Shown here: in pieces, positions 45,325 to 55,529 of the stretch
Position numbering within the stretch: the stretch's first letter is position 1
How the letters are laid out: the number at the start of each line of letters is the position of its first letter
Source of the DNA: Pseudomonas antarctica
GTDB lineage: Bacteria > Pseudomonadota > Gammaproteobacteria > Pseudomonadales > Pseudomonadaceae
Direction: 5' to 3'
NCBI RefSeq assembly: GCF_900624995.1
Contig: NZ_UYXQ01000011.1
Coordinates: forward strand, 1 to 64,000
Length of the DNA: 64,000 nt
Notes under the pieces: model-generated
Told to the model about the DNA's origin: nothing
Seen by the model: only the letters and a program-made list of their open reading frames with translations
The model's database searches: none
Position numbers and translations under genes: made by a program

Positions 45325-46388
45325 CCCTGGTTGAGGAGCTGACGCAAATCTATAACCGCGGCGTTTGCCCGGGAAATATAGTTGGCCATGACCAGCGAGT
45401 GGTTGGCGAGGATGCCAAAGCCACTGCCGTTAAGAATCATTGGGCTCCAAACCGGCTCCTGCGAAGCTTCCAGCTCACGAATAATCTGGCGCACGCTGAC
45501 GGTGGCATTTTTCTTGGCCAGCACGTCGGCAAAGTCGACTTCAATGGCACGCAATAGGTGGGACAGGGCCCACGCCTGGCCACGGGCTTCGTAGAACACG
45601 TTGTCGATCTGCATCCACGGGGTTTCCACCACCTCTTCATCGACCTGCGGCATTTCACCCGGGGCCAAGGCTTCGGTTTTCAGCGCCGTGTTCAGTTTCA
45701 CTCGGCCCACACTGGCCGACAGGCGCTGCGACAACGAGCCCAAACGGGTGGCGACATCGCCCAACCAGTTGTTCAGGTTGTCGGCGCGCGCATAGAACAG
45801 CGCGCCGCGTTGGTTCGGGTCCGACAGGCGCGCTTCGTAGCGGCTCAGGGAGTTGATGCCTTCCTGGTACTCCGACTCACTGGACGGCAACACCCAGCTC
45901 TTGTTGTCGAAGTTGAAACGTGGCTCGGCCTTGGCCAAATCGGCGTCTTCAGCCGACTGCGACTGAGAGCGGGCGAAGTCTTTACGCAAGGCACGGGTCA
46001 AGTCGCGCACCTGCACCAGCACGCCGTATTCCCAGCTCGGCATGTTGTCCATCCACAGGCCTGGCGGGAAACGGTCGTTGGAAATGTAGCCACCGGGCTT
46101 GTTCAGCAAGGTACCGGCCACGGTCTTGAGCGTTTCGACAGTGGTGTAGCCCAACACCATCTGCTTGCCTTCCTTCTCGGCGGCAAGCTGGGCATTTTGC
46201 TGGACCGGGAACAGCGCCGGTTCTTCGCTCCAGTACCAACCCAGGGCACCGGTGACCAACAGGTACAAACCCAGCACGCTGAGCACGGCTCGGCTCAACA
46301 CCAGGTTGCGAACGTAGCTACGGTTGGTCGACTTTGGCTCAGGGCCGGGGCCTTTGGCACTGCCTGCGCGGTTTTTCCAGTCCAGCAT
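45321..46388 (-). CDS. DUF2333 family membrane protein
   Basis: A 355-residue protein. A basic, cytoplasmic N-terminus is followed by one transmembrane helix (AVLSVLGLYLLVTGALGWYW). The large periplasmic domain includes KPGGYISNDRFPPGLWMDNMP, WEYGVLVQVRDLTRALRKDF and AIEVDFADVLAKKNATVSV. These segments mark the DUF2333 family, conserved in gammaproteobacteria next to Nudix and gcbA genes. Function unknown. It is the first gene of a leftward run with the Nudix gene. Confidence 0.88.
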   Translation of the reverse strand: MLDWKNRAGSAKGPGPEPKSTNRSYVRNLVLSRAVLSVLGLYLLVTGALGWYWSEEPALFPVQQNAQLAAEKEGKQMVLGYTTVETLKTVAGTLLNKPGGYISNDRFPPGLWMDNMPSWEYGVLVQVRDLTRALRKDFARSQSQSAEDADLAKAEPRFNFDNKSWVLPSSESEYQEGINSLSRYEARLSDPNQRGALFYARADNLNNWLGDVATRLGSLSQRLSASVGRVKLNTALKTEALAPGEMPQVDEEVVETPWMQIDNVFYEARGQAWALSHLLRAIEVDFADVLAKKNATVSVRQIIRELEASQEPVWSPMILNGSGFGILANHSLVMANYISRANAAVIDLRQLLNQG

Positions 46389-46702
46389 GGCGATATCCTT
46401 TCAATCACTTGAGTTCATGCACGTCATTTGTCCGGGTGCGTTCAAACACTCCGACCACAACCCTACCCCATCGTGCCCATCGGCGCGGGGCTTTTAACCA
46501 AAGTGGCGCGTGGGGAAGGTTGGACTATAAAGATCTTCAACAATAAAGCATGCACGCTTTTTACGCAGTGCGACCACAAGGTCTAAAACTGAATGGCACA
46601 GACGTGTACTTAATTGACGTATGACACTCATGTCAGAGAAAAGAGGTGCTAGCATAGAGCCATCAGTCGCCCTCAGCATGCACCCTAACTAGTAGTCAGG
46701 AT
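46389..46702 (+). promoter_or_regulatory. control region of gcbA (divergent from DUF2333)
   Basis: 314 bases without a gene, AT-richer than its surroundings from 46520 on. GTACTTAATTGAC (46606-46618) has one half matching the AATTGAC side of the FleQ-type box recalled for c-di-GMP-controlled genes. Next to it, TGACACTCATGTCA (about 46622-46635) is a perfect palindrome with 5-base arms. Neither is proven to be functional. Confidence 0.35.
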
Positions 46703-48373
46703 ATGACCGAGCCAGAAGACCCCAGCCGTGAGCGTCTCAAGCACCATTTTGCCCAGCGGGTAATTCATCAGGCACGTCAAATTCTTGAGATCTGGCAACG
46801 CCTGCAACGCAGCGAATGGTCGAACGCCGATTTATCCGAACTCAGCGAGGCCAATCTGCGCCTGCTGCGCTTTGCCGAGCGCTTCGAACAGCCCGAGCAT
46901 GGTCACCTGGCGCGGCATATCGGTGAATCCCTCAAAGCGGTCGATGAAAACCGTGGCCGCCTGAGCAGCCAGGTGATCACCGAACTCAATCGTCTGATGC
47001 AGCGCCTGTCCCGCACCGGCCTGCGCCAGGGCGATCAGTTGGAACAAACCTTCCTGCCACCGATGCGCAAGCCGATCTACGTGATGCTGGCCGATCACGA
47101 CCGCGCCGAGCGCCTGGCCAAACAGCTGGAATTTTTTGGCATGAGCGCCCAGCCACTCGACAGTGTGGCGGCGTTTCGCGCGTCCTTGGCTGAGCGCCTG
47201 CCGTCGGCGATCGTAATGGACGTGGATTTCTGCGGCCCGGGTCTGGGCCTCACGCTCGCCGCCGAAGCCCAGGAAGGCCTGGAACAAAAGCTGCCGCTGC
47301 TGTTTTTCAGCCTGCATGAAACCGACACCCCGACGCGCCTGGCCGCCGTGCGCGCCGGCGGCCAGGAATTTCTCACCGGCACCCTCGAGGCGTCGAGCCT
47401 GCTGGAAAAAATTGAAGTACTGACCTGTGTCGCGCAATACGAGCCGTATAAAGTGCTGATCATCGACGACTCGCGCGCCCAGGCCCTGCACACCGAGCGC
47501 CTGCTCAACAGCGCCGGCATCGTCACGCGAACCTTGATCGAGCCGATCCAGGCCATGGCCGAGCTGGCGGACTTTCAGCCGGACCTGATCATCCTCGACA
47601 TGTACATGCCCGCCTGTACCGGCACCGAGCTGGCCAAGGTGATTCGCCACAACGACCGTTACGTCAGCGTGCCGATCATTTACCTGTCGGCCGAAGACGA
47701 CCTGGATAAACAGCTGGACGCCATGAGCGAAGGCGGCGACGACTTCCTCACGAAGCCGATCAAGCCGCGCCACCTGATCACCACCGTGCGCAACCGCGCT
47801 GCCCGTGCGCGCAACCTCAAGGCGCGAATGGTGCGCGACAGCCTGACCGGGCTGTACAACCACACTCATATTCTGCAATTGCTCGAAGACTGCAGCTTCC
47901 GCGCACGCCGCGAGAACAAGCCGTTGAGTTTTGCCATGCTCGACATCGACCACTTCAAGCGGGTCAATGACAGCCACGGCCACCCGATGGGCGACCGCGT
48001 GATCAAGAGCCTGGCGCTGTTTCTCAAACAGCGTTTGCGCAAGACCGACTACATCGGCCGCTACGGTGGTGAAGAGTTCGCCATCGTGATGCCCGACACC
48101 GACCTGGAATCAGCCTGCAAGGTGCTGGACGAAATCCGCGGGCGTTTTGCCGAAATTCATTACCCGGCCCAGCCGCAGGATTTGTGGTGCACCTTCAGCG
48201 CCGGGCTGGTGGAGCTGTGCGACGACTCCGACAGCTTGATGATGGCCGCCCAGGCGGATGAGGCGCTGTACCGCGCCAAGCACGCCGGGCGCAACCGCGT
48301 GCAAGCTGCGCGCACGTCAAAGCAAAGTGCCACCTTTTCACCGGAATTCACTGATTCCGTCATAACTCTGTAA
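46703..48373 (+). CDS. gcbA: GcbA-type diguanylate cyclase (REC-REC-GGDEF)
   Basis: A 556-residue c-di-GMP synthase. The helical N-terminus (about 110 residues) is followed by a degenerate receiver (AIVMDVDFCGPGLG), a complete receiver (VLIIDDSRAQ; LIILDMYMPA; LTKPIKP) and a GGDEF domain with GRYGGEEFAIVMPD. The inhibitory I-site is present as RKTD, five residues before GGEEF, so product feedback is expected. Location and architecture match GcbA of P. fluorescens and its P. aeruginosa counterpart PA4843, linked to early surface attachment. GGEEF is a fully active variant. Confidence 0.92.
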   Translation: MTEPEDPSRERLKHHFAQRVIHQARQILEIWQRLQRSEWSNADLSELSEANLRLLRFAERFEQPEHGHLARHIGESLKAVDENRGRLSSQVITELNRLMQRLSRTGLRQGDQLEQTFLPPMRKPIYVMLADHDRAERLAKQLEFFGMSAQPLDSVAAFRASLAERLPSAIVMDVDFCGPGLGLTLAAEAQEGLEQKLPLLFFSLHETDTPTRLAAVRAGGQEFLTGTLEASSLLEKIEVLTCVAQYEPYKVLIIDDSRAQALHTERLLNSAGIVTRTLIEPIQAMAELADFQPDLIILDMYMPACTGTELAKVIRHNDRYVSVPIIYLSAEDDLDKQLDAMSEGGDDFLTKPIKPRHLITTVRNRAARARNLKARMVRDSLTGLYNHTHILQLLEDCSFRARRENKPLSFAMLDIDHFKRVNDSHGHPMGDRVIKSLALFLKQRLRKTDYIGRYGGEEFAIVMPDTDLESACKVLDEIRGRFAEIHYPAQPQDLWCTFSAGLVELCDDSDSLMMAAQADEALYRAKHAGRNRVQAARTSKQSATFSPEFTDSVITL

Positions 48374-48426
48374 TGGAAACGCAATAACTTCAGGCACTTA
48401 TCTTTTGCTGTCGGTTGAAACCACGC

Positions 48427-50388
48427 ATGCGCCTGAAGCTGCTGACCAATCTGAATACCCTCCTTCTGGTGGCCGTGTGCCTGGCCCTTGGGGCCACGCT
48501 GTGGTGGTCGCAACGCGCGCTGGAACGGCCTTACTTGCTGATGGAACGCTACCTGGGGCTGTCACAGACCTTTCAGAACCAAGCCGCGCGTAATATCGAC
48601 GACTACTTGGCCAGCGGCGATGCCTTGCGCCTGAGTAGCGCCGGCCAGAGCCTGGAAAACCTGCTGCAACACCTGAACGAATTACCCGCTGACCTCGCGC
48701 AAAACCTGCGCCCCAGCCTGGTGGACCTGGACACCTTCAGCAAGACTGACCTGCTGGCCGCCGGCAAACTCGCCGGTGATCCGCAAGCCCTGCTGCTGCA
48801 AGCCGAACGCGAATTGGGCGCGAACCTGGAGCAATTGAGCCAGTACGCCATGCGCGTCAACTCGCCAGAGGCCGCGCGTTATCTGCCGCCGTTGCTGGCC
48901 GCGTCCCAGCACTTGGGCACGCTGTCCCTGGCCCGCGACAAGCTGGTGAGCAGCGGGCGCGCGGAGCTGGCGGATGAGGTGGAGCGCGAAGTCGCCAGCA
49001 TCCGCACCCAGGCCGACCTCTTGGCGCAGTTGCCGTTGCTCGGCGTAAAAGCCAGTGCCGAGTCCAACACTGATGATTTTTCCGCCATGATGGGCCTGGA
49101 AAACACCGAGAAAACCGAAGCCCAAGACATTGGCGTCGACCTCAAGCGCGAACTCAACAGCCTGTTGACCCGCTACCCTGCTGAACTCAAACGCACCCGC
49201 GACCAGATTCAACTGCGCACCGCGCTGGCCGACAGCACCCATGTGAAAATCGCCGCCGTGCAGCAAACCATCGCCGGCCTAGAGCCGGTGGTGCGCGCAC
49301 AACACGCCAAGATCCAGAGCGAAGTGCGCCTGATGCAAGGCGTGATGATCGGCCTGATTCTGCTGATCGCGCTGCTGATCGACACGCTACAACGGAAGCT
49401 GGCGCGCGTACTCACCAACCTCGCACCCGCCTTGTCGACTTGGGCCGAAGGCAACTTCAGCCAGCCGATTGCCTTGGGCAAGACCAACCGCGAGCTGCAC
49501 GATATCGAAGCCTCGCTCAACCGCCTGCGCGCTTATCTGGTCGATTTGGTCAGCACCATTCGCGGCAATGCCGAAGAAGTGGCCGGCAGCAGCCGCACCC
49601 TCGCCGAGCTGAGCAGCGGCCTGCACGACGGTGCCGAGCGCCAGGCCGGGGACACCGCACAGATCCGTGATTCGTTGGGTGAACTGGAGGCGACCATCCA
49701 GCAAGTGGCTGGTGATGCCAGCCAGGCCGCGGGGGCCAGCCGCAGTGCGGGCCAGGCCGTGGAACAGGGCCAACGTGTGATCGGCCTGAGCCTGACCGGG
49801 CTGCATGCCCTGGTGGGCGAAGTGCAGCAAAACGCGCAGATGATCGAAAAACTCGCCGAAGAATCCGCCACCATCGGCGGCGTGCTGACGGTGATTCGCG
49901 CGATTGCCGACCAGACCAACCTGCTGGCACTCAACGCCGCCATCGAAGCCGCGCGTGCCGGTGAAGCCGGGCGCGGGTTTGCCGTGGTCGCCGATGAAGT
50001 GCGCTCGCTGGCGCAACGCACCGCCGGGGCCACGGCCGAAATCCAGACGCTGATCGCTGGCCTGCAAACCGCTGCCCACCAATCGGTGCAAGGCATGCGC
50101 ACACAGGTGGAACACGCCGAAGCCACGGCCCAGCAAGCCCAGGCGGCGGACGGCGCCTTGGATGAGATCGTCGGGGCAATCCAGACCATTTCCGACACAG
50201 CGGTGCGCATCGCCGATGTGACCGCACAGCAAAGTGGTGCCGTGAGTGAGATCCGCGATAACAGCGAGCGGATTCATCAGATGGGTGAGGACAACTTGCT
50301 GCGGATCGGCCAAGGGCGCCGCCAAGGCGAACACCTGCTGGTGCTGGGTGGGCAGCTCAATACTGCTGTGCAGGCCTTTCGCGTCTGA
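48427..50388 (+). CDS. ctpL: methyl-accepting chemotaxis protein (CtpL-like)
   Basis: A 653-residue chemoreceptor. The first membrane helix is at residues about 5-25 ([18 protein letters not shown]). A large helical periplasmic sensor (about 270 residues) follows, then a second helix ([19 protein letters not shown]), a HAMP-like segment and the long cytoplasmic coiled coil. The latter carries the conserved hairpin tip [20 protein letters not shown]. In P. aeruginosa the gene at this position, ctpL, is a receptor for inorganic phosphate at low concentration. The start is not well marked; ATG 48427 gives the family N-terminus, while a TTG at 48415 is possible. Confidence 0.88.
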   Translation: MRLKLLTNLNTLLLVAVCLALGATLWWSQRALERPYLLMERYLGLSQTFQNQAARNIDDYLASGDALRLSSAGQSLENLLQHLNELPADLAQNLRPSLVDLDTFSKTDLLAAGKLAGDPQALLLQAERELGANLEQLSQYAMRVNSPEAARYLPPLLAASQHLGTLSLARDKLVSSGRAELADEVEREVASIRTQADLLAQLPLLGVKASAESNTDDFSAMMGLENTEKTEAQDIGVDLKRELNSLLTRYPAELKRTRDQIQLRTALADSTHVKIAAVQQTIAGLEPVVRAQHAKIQSEVRLMQGVMIGLILLIALLIDTLQRKLARVLTNLAPALSTWAEGNFSQPIALGKTNRELHDIEASLNRLRAYLVDLVSTIRGNAEEVAGSSRTLAELSSGLHDGAERQAGDTAQIRDSLGELEATIQQVAGDASQAAGASRSAGQAVEQGQRVIGLSLTGLHALVGEVQQNAQMIEKLAEESATIGGVLTVIRAIADQTNLLALNAAIEAARAGEAGRGFAVVADEVRSLAQRTAGATAEIQTLIAGLQTAAHQSVQGMRTQVEHAEATAQQAQAADGALDEIVGAIQTISDTAVRIADVTAQQSGAVSEIRDNSERIHQMGEDNLLRIGQGRRQGEHLLVLGGQLNTAVQAFRV

Positions 50389-50418
50389 CTCAGTCTCCCG
50401 TCAAAGCGCAGATCAACA

Positions 50419-50507
50419 TGTGGGACGAGCTTGCTCCCGATAACGGGGGGTCATTCAATTCATCTATCAACTGACCAACTGCCATCGCGAGCAAGCCCCC
50501 TCCCACA
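50419..50507. repeat. REPIN
   Basis: TGTGGGACGAGCTTGCTCCC on the left and CGAGCAAGCCCCCTCCCACA on the right, 89 bases end to end, within a 298-base gap before aroQ. The rest of the gap (50508-50686) is ordinary non-coding leader; ACAAGGAACAG supplies the aroQ ribosome-binding site. Confidence 0.85.
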
Positions 50508-50686
50508 TTTGATTTCCAGCGGCCTCAGGAGCGTATTACCCATGACCGGAATCCGGGCGGCAGTCACAAATTTTGCGCAATCCTCGCTAATCGTGCCGCC
50601 TACTGCATAGAACTGGACAGTCACAAAGGCTTTGCGGCATAGTCGCCGAGTTCTGCCGTACCCACATCAATAACAAGGAACAGCCG

Positions 50687-51142
50687 ATGGCGACCTTACT
50701 GGTTCTTCACGGACCCAACCTGAACCTGCTCGGCACCCGCGAACCGGGCGTCTACGGGGCAGTCACCCTCGATCAGATCAACCTCGATCTGGAACGACGG
50801 GCACGTGAAGCCGGCCACCATTTGCTCTACCTGCAAAGCAATGCCGAGTACGAATTGATTGATCGCATCCATGCCGCGCGCGGTGAAGGCGTGGACTTTA
50901 TCCTGATCAATCCCGCCGCTTTTACGCACACGAGTGTTGCATTACGTGACGCGTTGCTGGCGGTGAGCATCCCATTCATCGAAGTGCATTTGTCCAACGT
51001 GCACAAACGCGAAGCTTTCCGCCATCACTCTTACTTCTCCGACGTAGCAGTAGGCGTGATCTGCGGCCTTGGCGCCAGCGGTTACCGACTGGCCCTGGAG
51101 GCCGCCCTGGAACACATTGAACAACCGGCCAAGCGCCCCTGA
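50687..51142 (+). CDS. aroQ: type II 3-dehydroquinate dehydratase
   Basis: A 151-residue shikimate-pathway enzyme that dehydrates 3-dehydroquinate. It has the family N-terminus [20 protein letters not shown], whose Arg and Tyr lie on the catalytic lid. [40 protein letters not shown] and the final [18 protein letters not shown] follow. The length is standard for the dodecameric type II enzyme. It is followed 24 bases later by accB, as in many proteobacteria. Confidence 0.96.
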   Translation: MATLLVLHGPNLNLLGTREPGVYGAVTLDQINLDLERRAREAGHHLLYLQSNAEYELIDRIHAARGEGVDFILINPAAFTHTSVALRDALLAVSIPFIEVHLSNVHKREAFRHHSYFSDVAVGVICGLGASGYRLALEAALEHIEQPAKRP

Positions 51143-51166
51143 CCGACCCTTGGGAGTTGACGATTC

Positions 51167-51631
51167 ATGGATATCCGTAAAGTTAAGAAACTGATCGAAC
51201 TGCTGGAAGAATCCGGTATCGACGAGCTGGAAATCAAGGAAGGCGAAGAGTCCGTACGGATCAGCCGTCACAGCAAGACCCCAGCCCAACAGTTCTACGC
51301 ACCGCAAATGCAAGCGCCGGCTCCTGCCGCTGCTGCTCCGGCCGCCGCACCTGCTGCTGCCGCAGCGCCTGCAGCACCGGCTGAGCCTGTACTGAACGGC
51401 TTCGTGGTCAAGTCGCCAATGGTCGGTACGTTCTACCGCACCCCGGCACCCACCTCGCCAGCCTTCGTTGAAGTCGGCAAGACTGTGAAAGTGGGCGACA
51501 CCATCTGCATCGTTGAAGCGATGAAGATGATGAACCACATCACGGCTGAAAAAGCCGGCGTCATCGAATCCATCCTGGTAGAAAACGGTCAGCCGGTTGA
51601 GTACGACCAGCCGCTGTTCACCATCGTTTGA
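51167..51631 (+). CDS. accB: acetyl-CoA carboxylase biotin carboxyl carrier protein
   Basis: A 154-residue protein. The N-terminal helix ([16 protein letters not shown]) is followed by an alanine/proline-rich linker (residues about 45-75). The C-terminal biotinyl domain includes [16 protein letters not shown] and the modification motif EAMKMMNH with Lys120. BirA attaches biotin to this lysine; the domain then shuttles carboxyl groups between AccC and the carboxyltransferase. GGGAG lies upstream. It forms an operon with accC, 17 bases downstream. Confidence 0.97.
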   Translation: MDIRKVKKLIELLEESGIDELEIKEGEESVRISRHSKTPAQQFYAPQMQAPAPAAAAPAAAPAAAAAPAAPAEPVLNGFVVKSPMVGTFYRTPAPTSPAFVEVGKTVKVGDTICIVEAMKMMNHITAEKAGVIESILVENGQPVEYDQPLFTIV

Positions 51632-51648
51632 ACCGCGGAGCGCCTTCG

Positions 51649-53010
51649 ATGTTGAAACCTGCGAAGAAACTGCAAAAAGTCCTGATCGCCAACCGCGGCG
51701 AGATCGCGCTGCGTATCCTGCGCGCCTGTAAGGAAGAGGGCATCAAGACCGTCGCTGTTTACTCGACGGCCGATACCGAATTGATGCACGTGAAACTGGC
51801 GGACGAGGGCATCTGTATCGGCCCGCCACTGGCGACCAATTCGTACTTGAAAGTCTCGAACATCATCGCGGCCGCTGAAGTCACCGGCGCTGATGGCATC
51901 CACCCAGGCTACGGTTTCCTCGCGGAAAACGCCGATTTCGCCGAACAGGTGGAAAAATCCGGGTTTGCCTTCATCGGCCCGAAAGCCGACACCATTCGCC
52001 TGATGGGCGACAAGGTTTCGGCCAAGGACGCCATGATCGCCGCCGGCGTACCCACCGTTCCAGGTTCCGACGGCCCATTGCCTGAAGACGAGGAAACCGC
52101 GCTGCGCATTGGTCGCGAAGTCGGCTACCCGGTGATCATCAAGGCCGCCGGTGGCGGTGGTGGTCGCGGCATGCGCGTGGTGCACAAGGAAGAAGACCTG
52201 ATCGAAGCCGCCAAGCAGACGCGCTCTGAAGCGGCTGCCTGGTTCGGCAACCCGATGGTCTACCTGGAGAAGTACCTGACCAACCCACGTCACGTGGAAG
52301 TGCAGGTTCTGTCCGACGGCCAAGGCCACGCCATCCACCTGGGCGACCGCGATTGCTCGCTGCAACGTCGTCACCAGAAGGTACTGGAAGAGGCGCCGGC
52401 ACCGGGCCTGGACGAAACCGCTCGCCAGGAAGTACTGGCTCGCTGCGTCAAGGCATGCATCGACATCAACTACCGTGGCGCTGGTACGTTCGAGTTCCTC
52501 TACGAGAACGGCCGTTTCTACTTCATCGAGATGAACACGCGCGTGCAGGTAGAGCACCCGGTTTCGGAGATGGTCACCGGTATCGACATCGTCAAGGAGA
52601 TGCTGAGCATCGCCGCAGGCAATGTGCTGTCCTTCACCCAGGACGACGTGAAGATCCACGGCCATTCCCTGGAATGCCGGATCAACGCCGAAGACCCGAA
52701 AACCTTTATCCCAAGCCCAGGCCTGGTCAAGCATTTCCATGCGCCAGGCGGCAACGGCGTTCGCGTCGATTCGCACCTGTACAGCGGCTACAAGGTTCCG
52801 TCCAACTACGACTCGCTGATCGGCAAGCTGATCACCTGGGGCGCCACTCGCGACGAGGCCATGGCCCGTATGCGCAACGCCCTGGACGAAATCGTGGTAG
52901 ACGGCATCAAGACCAATATCCCGCTGCATCGGGATCTGGTTTGTGATGAAGGCTTCTGCGAAGGGGGTGTGAACATTCACTACCTGGAACACAAGCTGGC
53001 CAACCAGTAA
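51649..53010 (+). CDS. accC: acetyl-CoA carboxylase biotin carboxylase subunit
   Basis: A 453-residue ATP-grasp enzyme that carboxylates biotin on AccB, the first step of fatty acid synthesis. The N-terminal domain begins [20 protein letters not shown]. The ATP loop is [16 protein letters not shown], the catalytic region [20 protein letters not shown], and the C-terminal domain holds [12 protein letters not shown]. The start at 51649 gives a few residues more (MLKPAKKLQ) than the common 449-residue form; GCGGAG lies upstream. A strong terminator follows. Confidence 0.97.
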   Translation: MLKPAKKLQKVLIANRGEIALRILRACKEEGIKTVAVYSTADTELMHVKLADEGICIGPPLATNSYLKVSNIIAAAEVTGADGIHPGYGFLAENADFAEQVEKSGFAFIGPKADTIRLMGDKVSAKDAMIAAGVPTVPGSDGPLPEDEETALRIGREVGYPVIIKAAGGGGGRGMRVVHKEEDLIEAAKQTRSEAAAWFGNPMVYLEKYLTNPRHVEVQVLSDGQGHAIHLGDRDCSLQRRHQKVLEEAPAPGLDETARQEVLARCVKACIDINYRGAGTFEFLYENGRFYFIEMNTRVQVEHPVSEMVTGIDIVKEMLSIAAGNVLSFTQDDVKIHGHSLECRINAEDPKTFIPSPGLVKHFHAPGGNGVRVDSHLYSGYKVPSNYDSLIGKLITWGATRDEAMARMRNALDEIVVDGIKTNIPLHRDLVCDEGFCEGGVNIHYLEHKLANQ

Positions 53011-53021
53011 GCGCTCCACCC

Positions 53022-53049
53022 AACAAAGCCGCCTTCGGGCGGCTTTGTT
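53022..53049 (+). terminator. Rho-independent terminator after accC
   Basis: AACAAAGCCGCC and GGCGGCTTTGTT form a perfect 12-base stem with a TTCG tetraloop, followed by GTTTC. It ends the aroQ-accB-accC transcript. Confidence 0.93.
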
Positions 53050-53073
53050 GTTTCTAGACCATGGTGAAATATC

Positions 53074-53114
53074 TGTGGCGAACGGGCTTGTCACAACAAG
53101 CCTTGCTCGCCACA
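53074..53114. repeat. REP palindrome
   Basis: TGTGGCGAACGGGCTTGTCA and the inverted AAGCCTTGCTCGCCACA, in close apposition, between accC and prmA. It is a compact variant of the REPs seen elsewhere in the window. Confidence 0.75.
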
Positions 53115-53190
53115 ACATCATGCTCTCGCGTAAACTTGCGCGCTTTCGCGGCCCACTGGCTGCACACTCATTTTTTCAAAGGTGCCCGCC

Positions 53191-54069
53191 ATGCCTTGGC
53201 TGCAAGTCCGTCTCGCCATCAGCCCAGAACAAGCCGAAACCTACGAAGACGCTTTCCTCGAAGTGGGCGCCGTCTCGGTCACCTTCATGGACGCCGAAGA
53301 CCAGCCCATCTTCGAACCCGAACTCAATACCACCCCGCTGTGGTCGCACACTCACTTGTTGGCGCTGTTCGAAGACGGCACCGATGCCGCCGCCGTCCTG
53401 GCCCATATGCAACTGCTCACGGGCAGCCCATTACCCGAGCACCACAGTGAAGTGATCGAAGACCAGGACTGGGAACGCAGCTGGATGGACAACTTCCAGC
53501 CGATGCGTTTCGGCCAGCGCCTTTGGATCGTACCGAGCTGGCACGCCGCACCTGAACCGGATGCCGTCAACCTGCTGCTCGACCCGGGCCTGGCGTTCGG
53601 CACCGGCACCCACCCCACCACCGCTCTCTGCCTGGAATGGCTCGACGGCCAGGACCTGACCGACTGCAACGTGCTGGACTTTGGCTGCGGCTCGGGGATT
53701 CTGGCGATTGCTGCCCTGCTGCTGGGCGCCAAGGAAGCCGTCGGCACCGACATCGACGTACAAGCCCTGGAAGCCTCCCGCGATAACGCTGGGCGCAACA
53801 ACATCCCTGAAGGCAAATTCCCACTGTACCTACCGGAGCAATTGCCCCAGGTGCAGGCCGATGTGCTGGTCGCCAATATCCTCGCAGGACCGCTGGTAGC
53901 CCTGGCGCCGCAACTGTCGAGCCTGGTCAAGCCGGGTGGGCGCCTGGCGCTGTCGGGTATCCTCGCCGAGCAGGGCGAAGACGTCGCGGCGGCCTATGCC
54001 AAGGATTTCGACCTGGATCCAATCGCGAACCGTGATGGTTGGGTACGCATCAGTGGTCGTCGGCGCTAG
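53191..54069 (+). CDS. prmA: ribosomal protein L11 methyltransferase
   Basis: A 292-residue SAM-dependent enzyme that trimethylates lysines and the N-terminus of ribosomal protein L11. The N-terminal substrate-binding domain begins [20 protein letters not shown]. The catalytic domain has [15 protein letters not shown] and motif [21 protein letters not shown] near residue 165, then the NPPY-like motif [11 protein letters not shown]. The ATG at 53191 follows AAAGGTG. Standard length and intact motifs. Confidence 0.96.
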   Translation: MPWLQVRLAISPEQAETYEDAFLEVGAVSVTFMDAEDQPIFEPELNTTPLWSHTHLLALFEDGTDAAAVLAHMQLLTGSPLPEHHSEVIEDQDWERSWMDNFQPMRFGQRLWIVPSWHAAPEPDAVNLLLDPGLAFGTGTHPTTALCLEWLDGQDLTDCNVLDFGCGSGILAIAALLLGAKEAVGTDIDVQALEASRDNAGRNNIPEGKFPLYLPEQLPQVQADVLVANILAGPLVALAPQLSSLVKPGGRLALSGILAEQGEDVAAAYAKDFDLDPIANRDGWVRISGRRR

Positions 54070-54099
54070 AATGAGCGCTTGCCTGAATCGGATGGCCGC

Positions 54100-55344
54100 A
54101 TGACCGACAGTTTCGTCACCCAGTGCCCACATTGCCAAGCGCGTTTTCGCGTCAGCCACGCTCAATTGAACGTGGCCCGTGGCGTGGTACGTTGCGGCTC
54201 GTGCCTGCAAGTGTTCAACGCGGTGCGCCAGTTAATGGAGCAGCGCGCCAACGCGGCAGCGGCGCTTGAAAAGCCGGTTGCCGTTGAAAAGGCAGTTGAG
54301 CCAGCTCCCCAGGCCCTACGTGCCATCAGCCAGAAACAGTGGACTGCCGAAGAGCTGGACCTGGACAACTTGGACCTGGACGAAGAGCTGGCCAAGCTGG
54401 AACGCCGCGAGATTCAGCCCCCTCAGCCGCTGAGCGCGGAGCGCCGCCAGGCGAGCGCGGACCGTCGGCAACCTGAAGATTCGCTCAGCGCCAGTCGCGG
54501 CACCGTCAAGGCCGAGGAAGAAAAATGGGCCGCCAGCCTGTTCAGCGAGCCGCCGCAGGAGCGCTCCCCAGCGCCCGAAGACGAACCCGAGCCGGCCACT
54601 GCGACCAAGCAACGCATCGAACCGTCCATGGCGTTTCACACTGACGGTATCGACGATGAGCCGCCACTGCGCTCTGCCACGGACGATGACGATCTCGACC
54701 CGCCATTCACGCCGCTGACCGCTGCCCCCGACGAACAGGAACCTGAAGAACGCGCCCAACCGCAGCGTAAGCGCCCGCGCCCTGAGGCCAGCCTTCACGA
54801 TGATGTGCTCCAGGACCTGGAAGACGACCCCCTGCATCTTTACGCGCAGAAACGTCCGTCAAGCTGGGGCCGCCGCCTGGTCTGGACAATCCTGGTATTG
54901 CTGGCCGCCGCAGGCCTCGCCGGTCAGTACATTGCCTATCAATTCGACGACCTGGCCCGCCAGGACACCTATCGCCCGTGGTTCCAGCAACTGTGCCCAA
55001 CCCTGGGTTGCACCGTGCCATCACGGGTGGATATCGCCCATATCAAAAGCAGCAACCTGGTGGTGCGCAGCAACCCGGAGTTCGCCGGCGCGCTGGTGGT
55101 GGATGCAATCATCTATAACCGCGCGACCTTCTCGCAGCCCTTCCCGCTACTGGAACTGCGGTTTGCCGATTTGAACGGTGGCCTGATCGCCAGTCGTCGC
55201 TTCAAACCTGCCGAATACCTGAGTGGCGAGCTGGCCGGGGTCAGCGAAATGCCCTCGCAGACGCCGATCCATATCTCCCTGGACATCCTCGACCCCGGCA
55301 ATAAAGCCGTGAATTACAGCCTGAGCTTCCACTCGCCCGAGTGA
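54100..55344 (+). CDS. zinc-ribbon, DUF3426-domain membrane protein
   Basis: A 414-residue protein. The N-terminal MJ0042-type zinc ribbon (CPHCQARFRV, then VVRCGSCLQVFNA) supplies four cysteines. A 220-residue acidic, low-complexity linker follows, then one transmembrane helix (LVWTILVLLAAAGLAGQYIA) and a C-terminal periplasmic DUF3426 domain (LVVRSNPEFAGALVVDAIIYN; PLLELRFADLNG). Function unknown. It lies between prmA and dusB-fis as in P. aeruginosa (PA4851 position). The ATG at 54100 starts the zinc ribbon. Confidence 0.9.
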   Translation: MTDSFVTQCPHCQARFRVSHAQLNVARGVVRCGSCLQVFNAVRQLMEQRANAAAALEKPVAVEKAVEPAPQALRAISQKQWTAEELDLDNLDLDEELAKLERREIQPPQPLSAERRQASADRRQPEDSLSASRGTVKAEEEKWAASLFSEPPQERSPAPEDEPEPATATKQRIEPSMAFHTDGIDDEPPLRSATDDDDLDPPFTPLTAAPDEQEPEERAQPQRKRPRPEASLHDDVLQDLEDDPLHLYAQKRPSSWGRRLVWTILVLLAAAGLAGQYIAYQFDDLARQDTYRPWFQQLCPTLGCTVPSRVDIAHIKSSNLVVRSNPEFAGALVVDAIIYNRATFSQPFPLLELRFADLNGGLIASRRFKPAEYLSGELAGVSEMPSQTPIHISLDILDPGNKAVNYSLSFHSPE

Positions 55345-55529
55345 AGCCGCACACGCGCCGAGGTTTGACGGCAGATTATTGACTGGGCGCTGCGCAACCA
55401 AACTGGCGGCGATAAAGAAATAACTGTTCAGATTTTATCCAATTCAGCCTTTATCCAGTCATCGAGAGCGGGTATCATGCCAACCCTTTTTCGAACTCTA
55501 ATGATCCGGCCCCACAACAGGGAAGTCCT

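Noticed and set aside
51589..53121. 510-codon open frame antisense to accC
   Set aside because: A shadow of the intact biotin carboxylase gene and it runs through the accC terminator hairpin and a REP.
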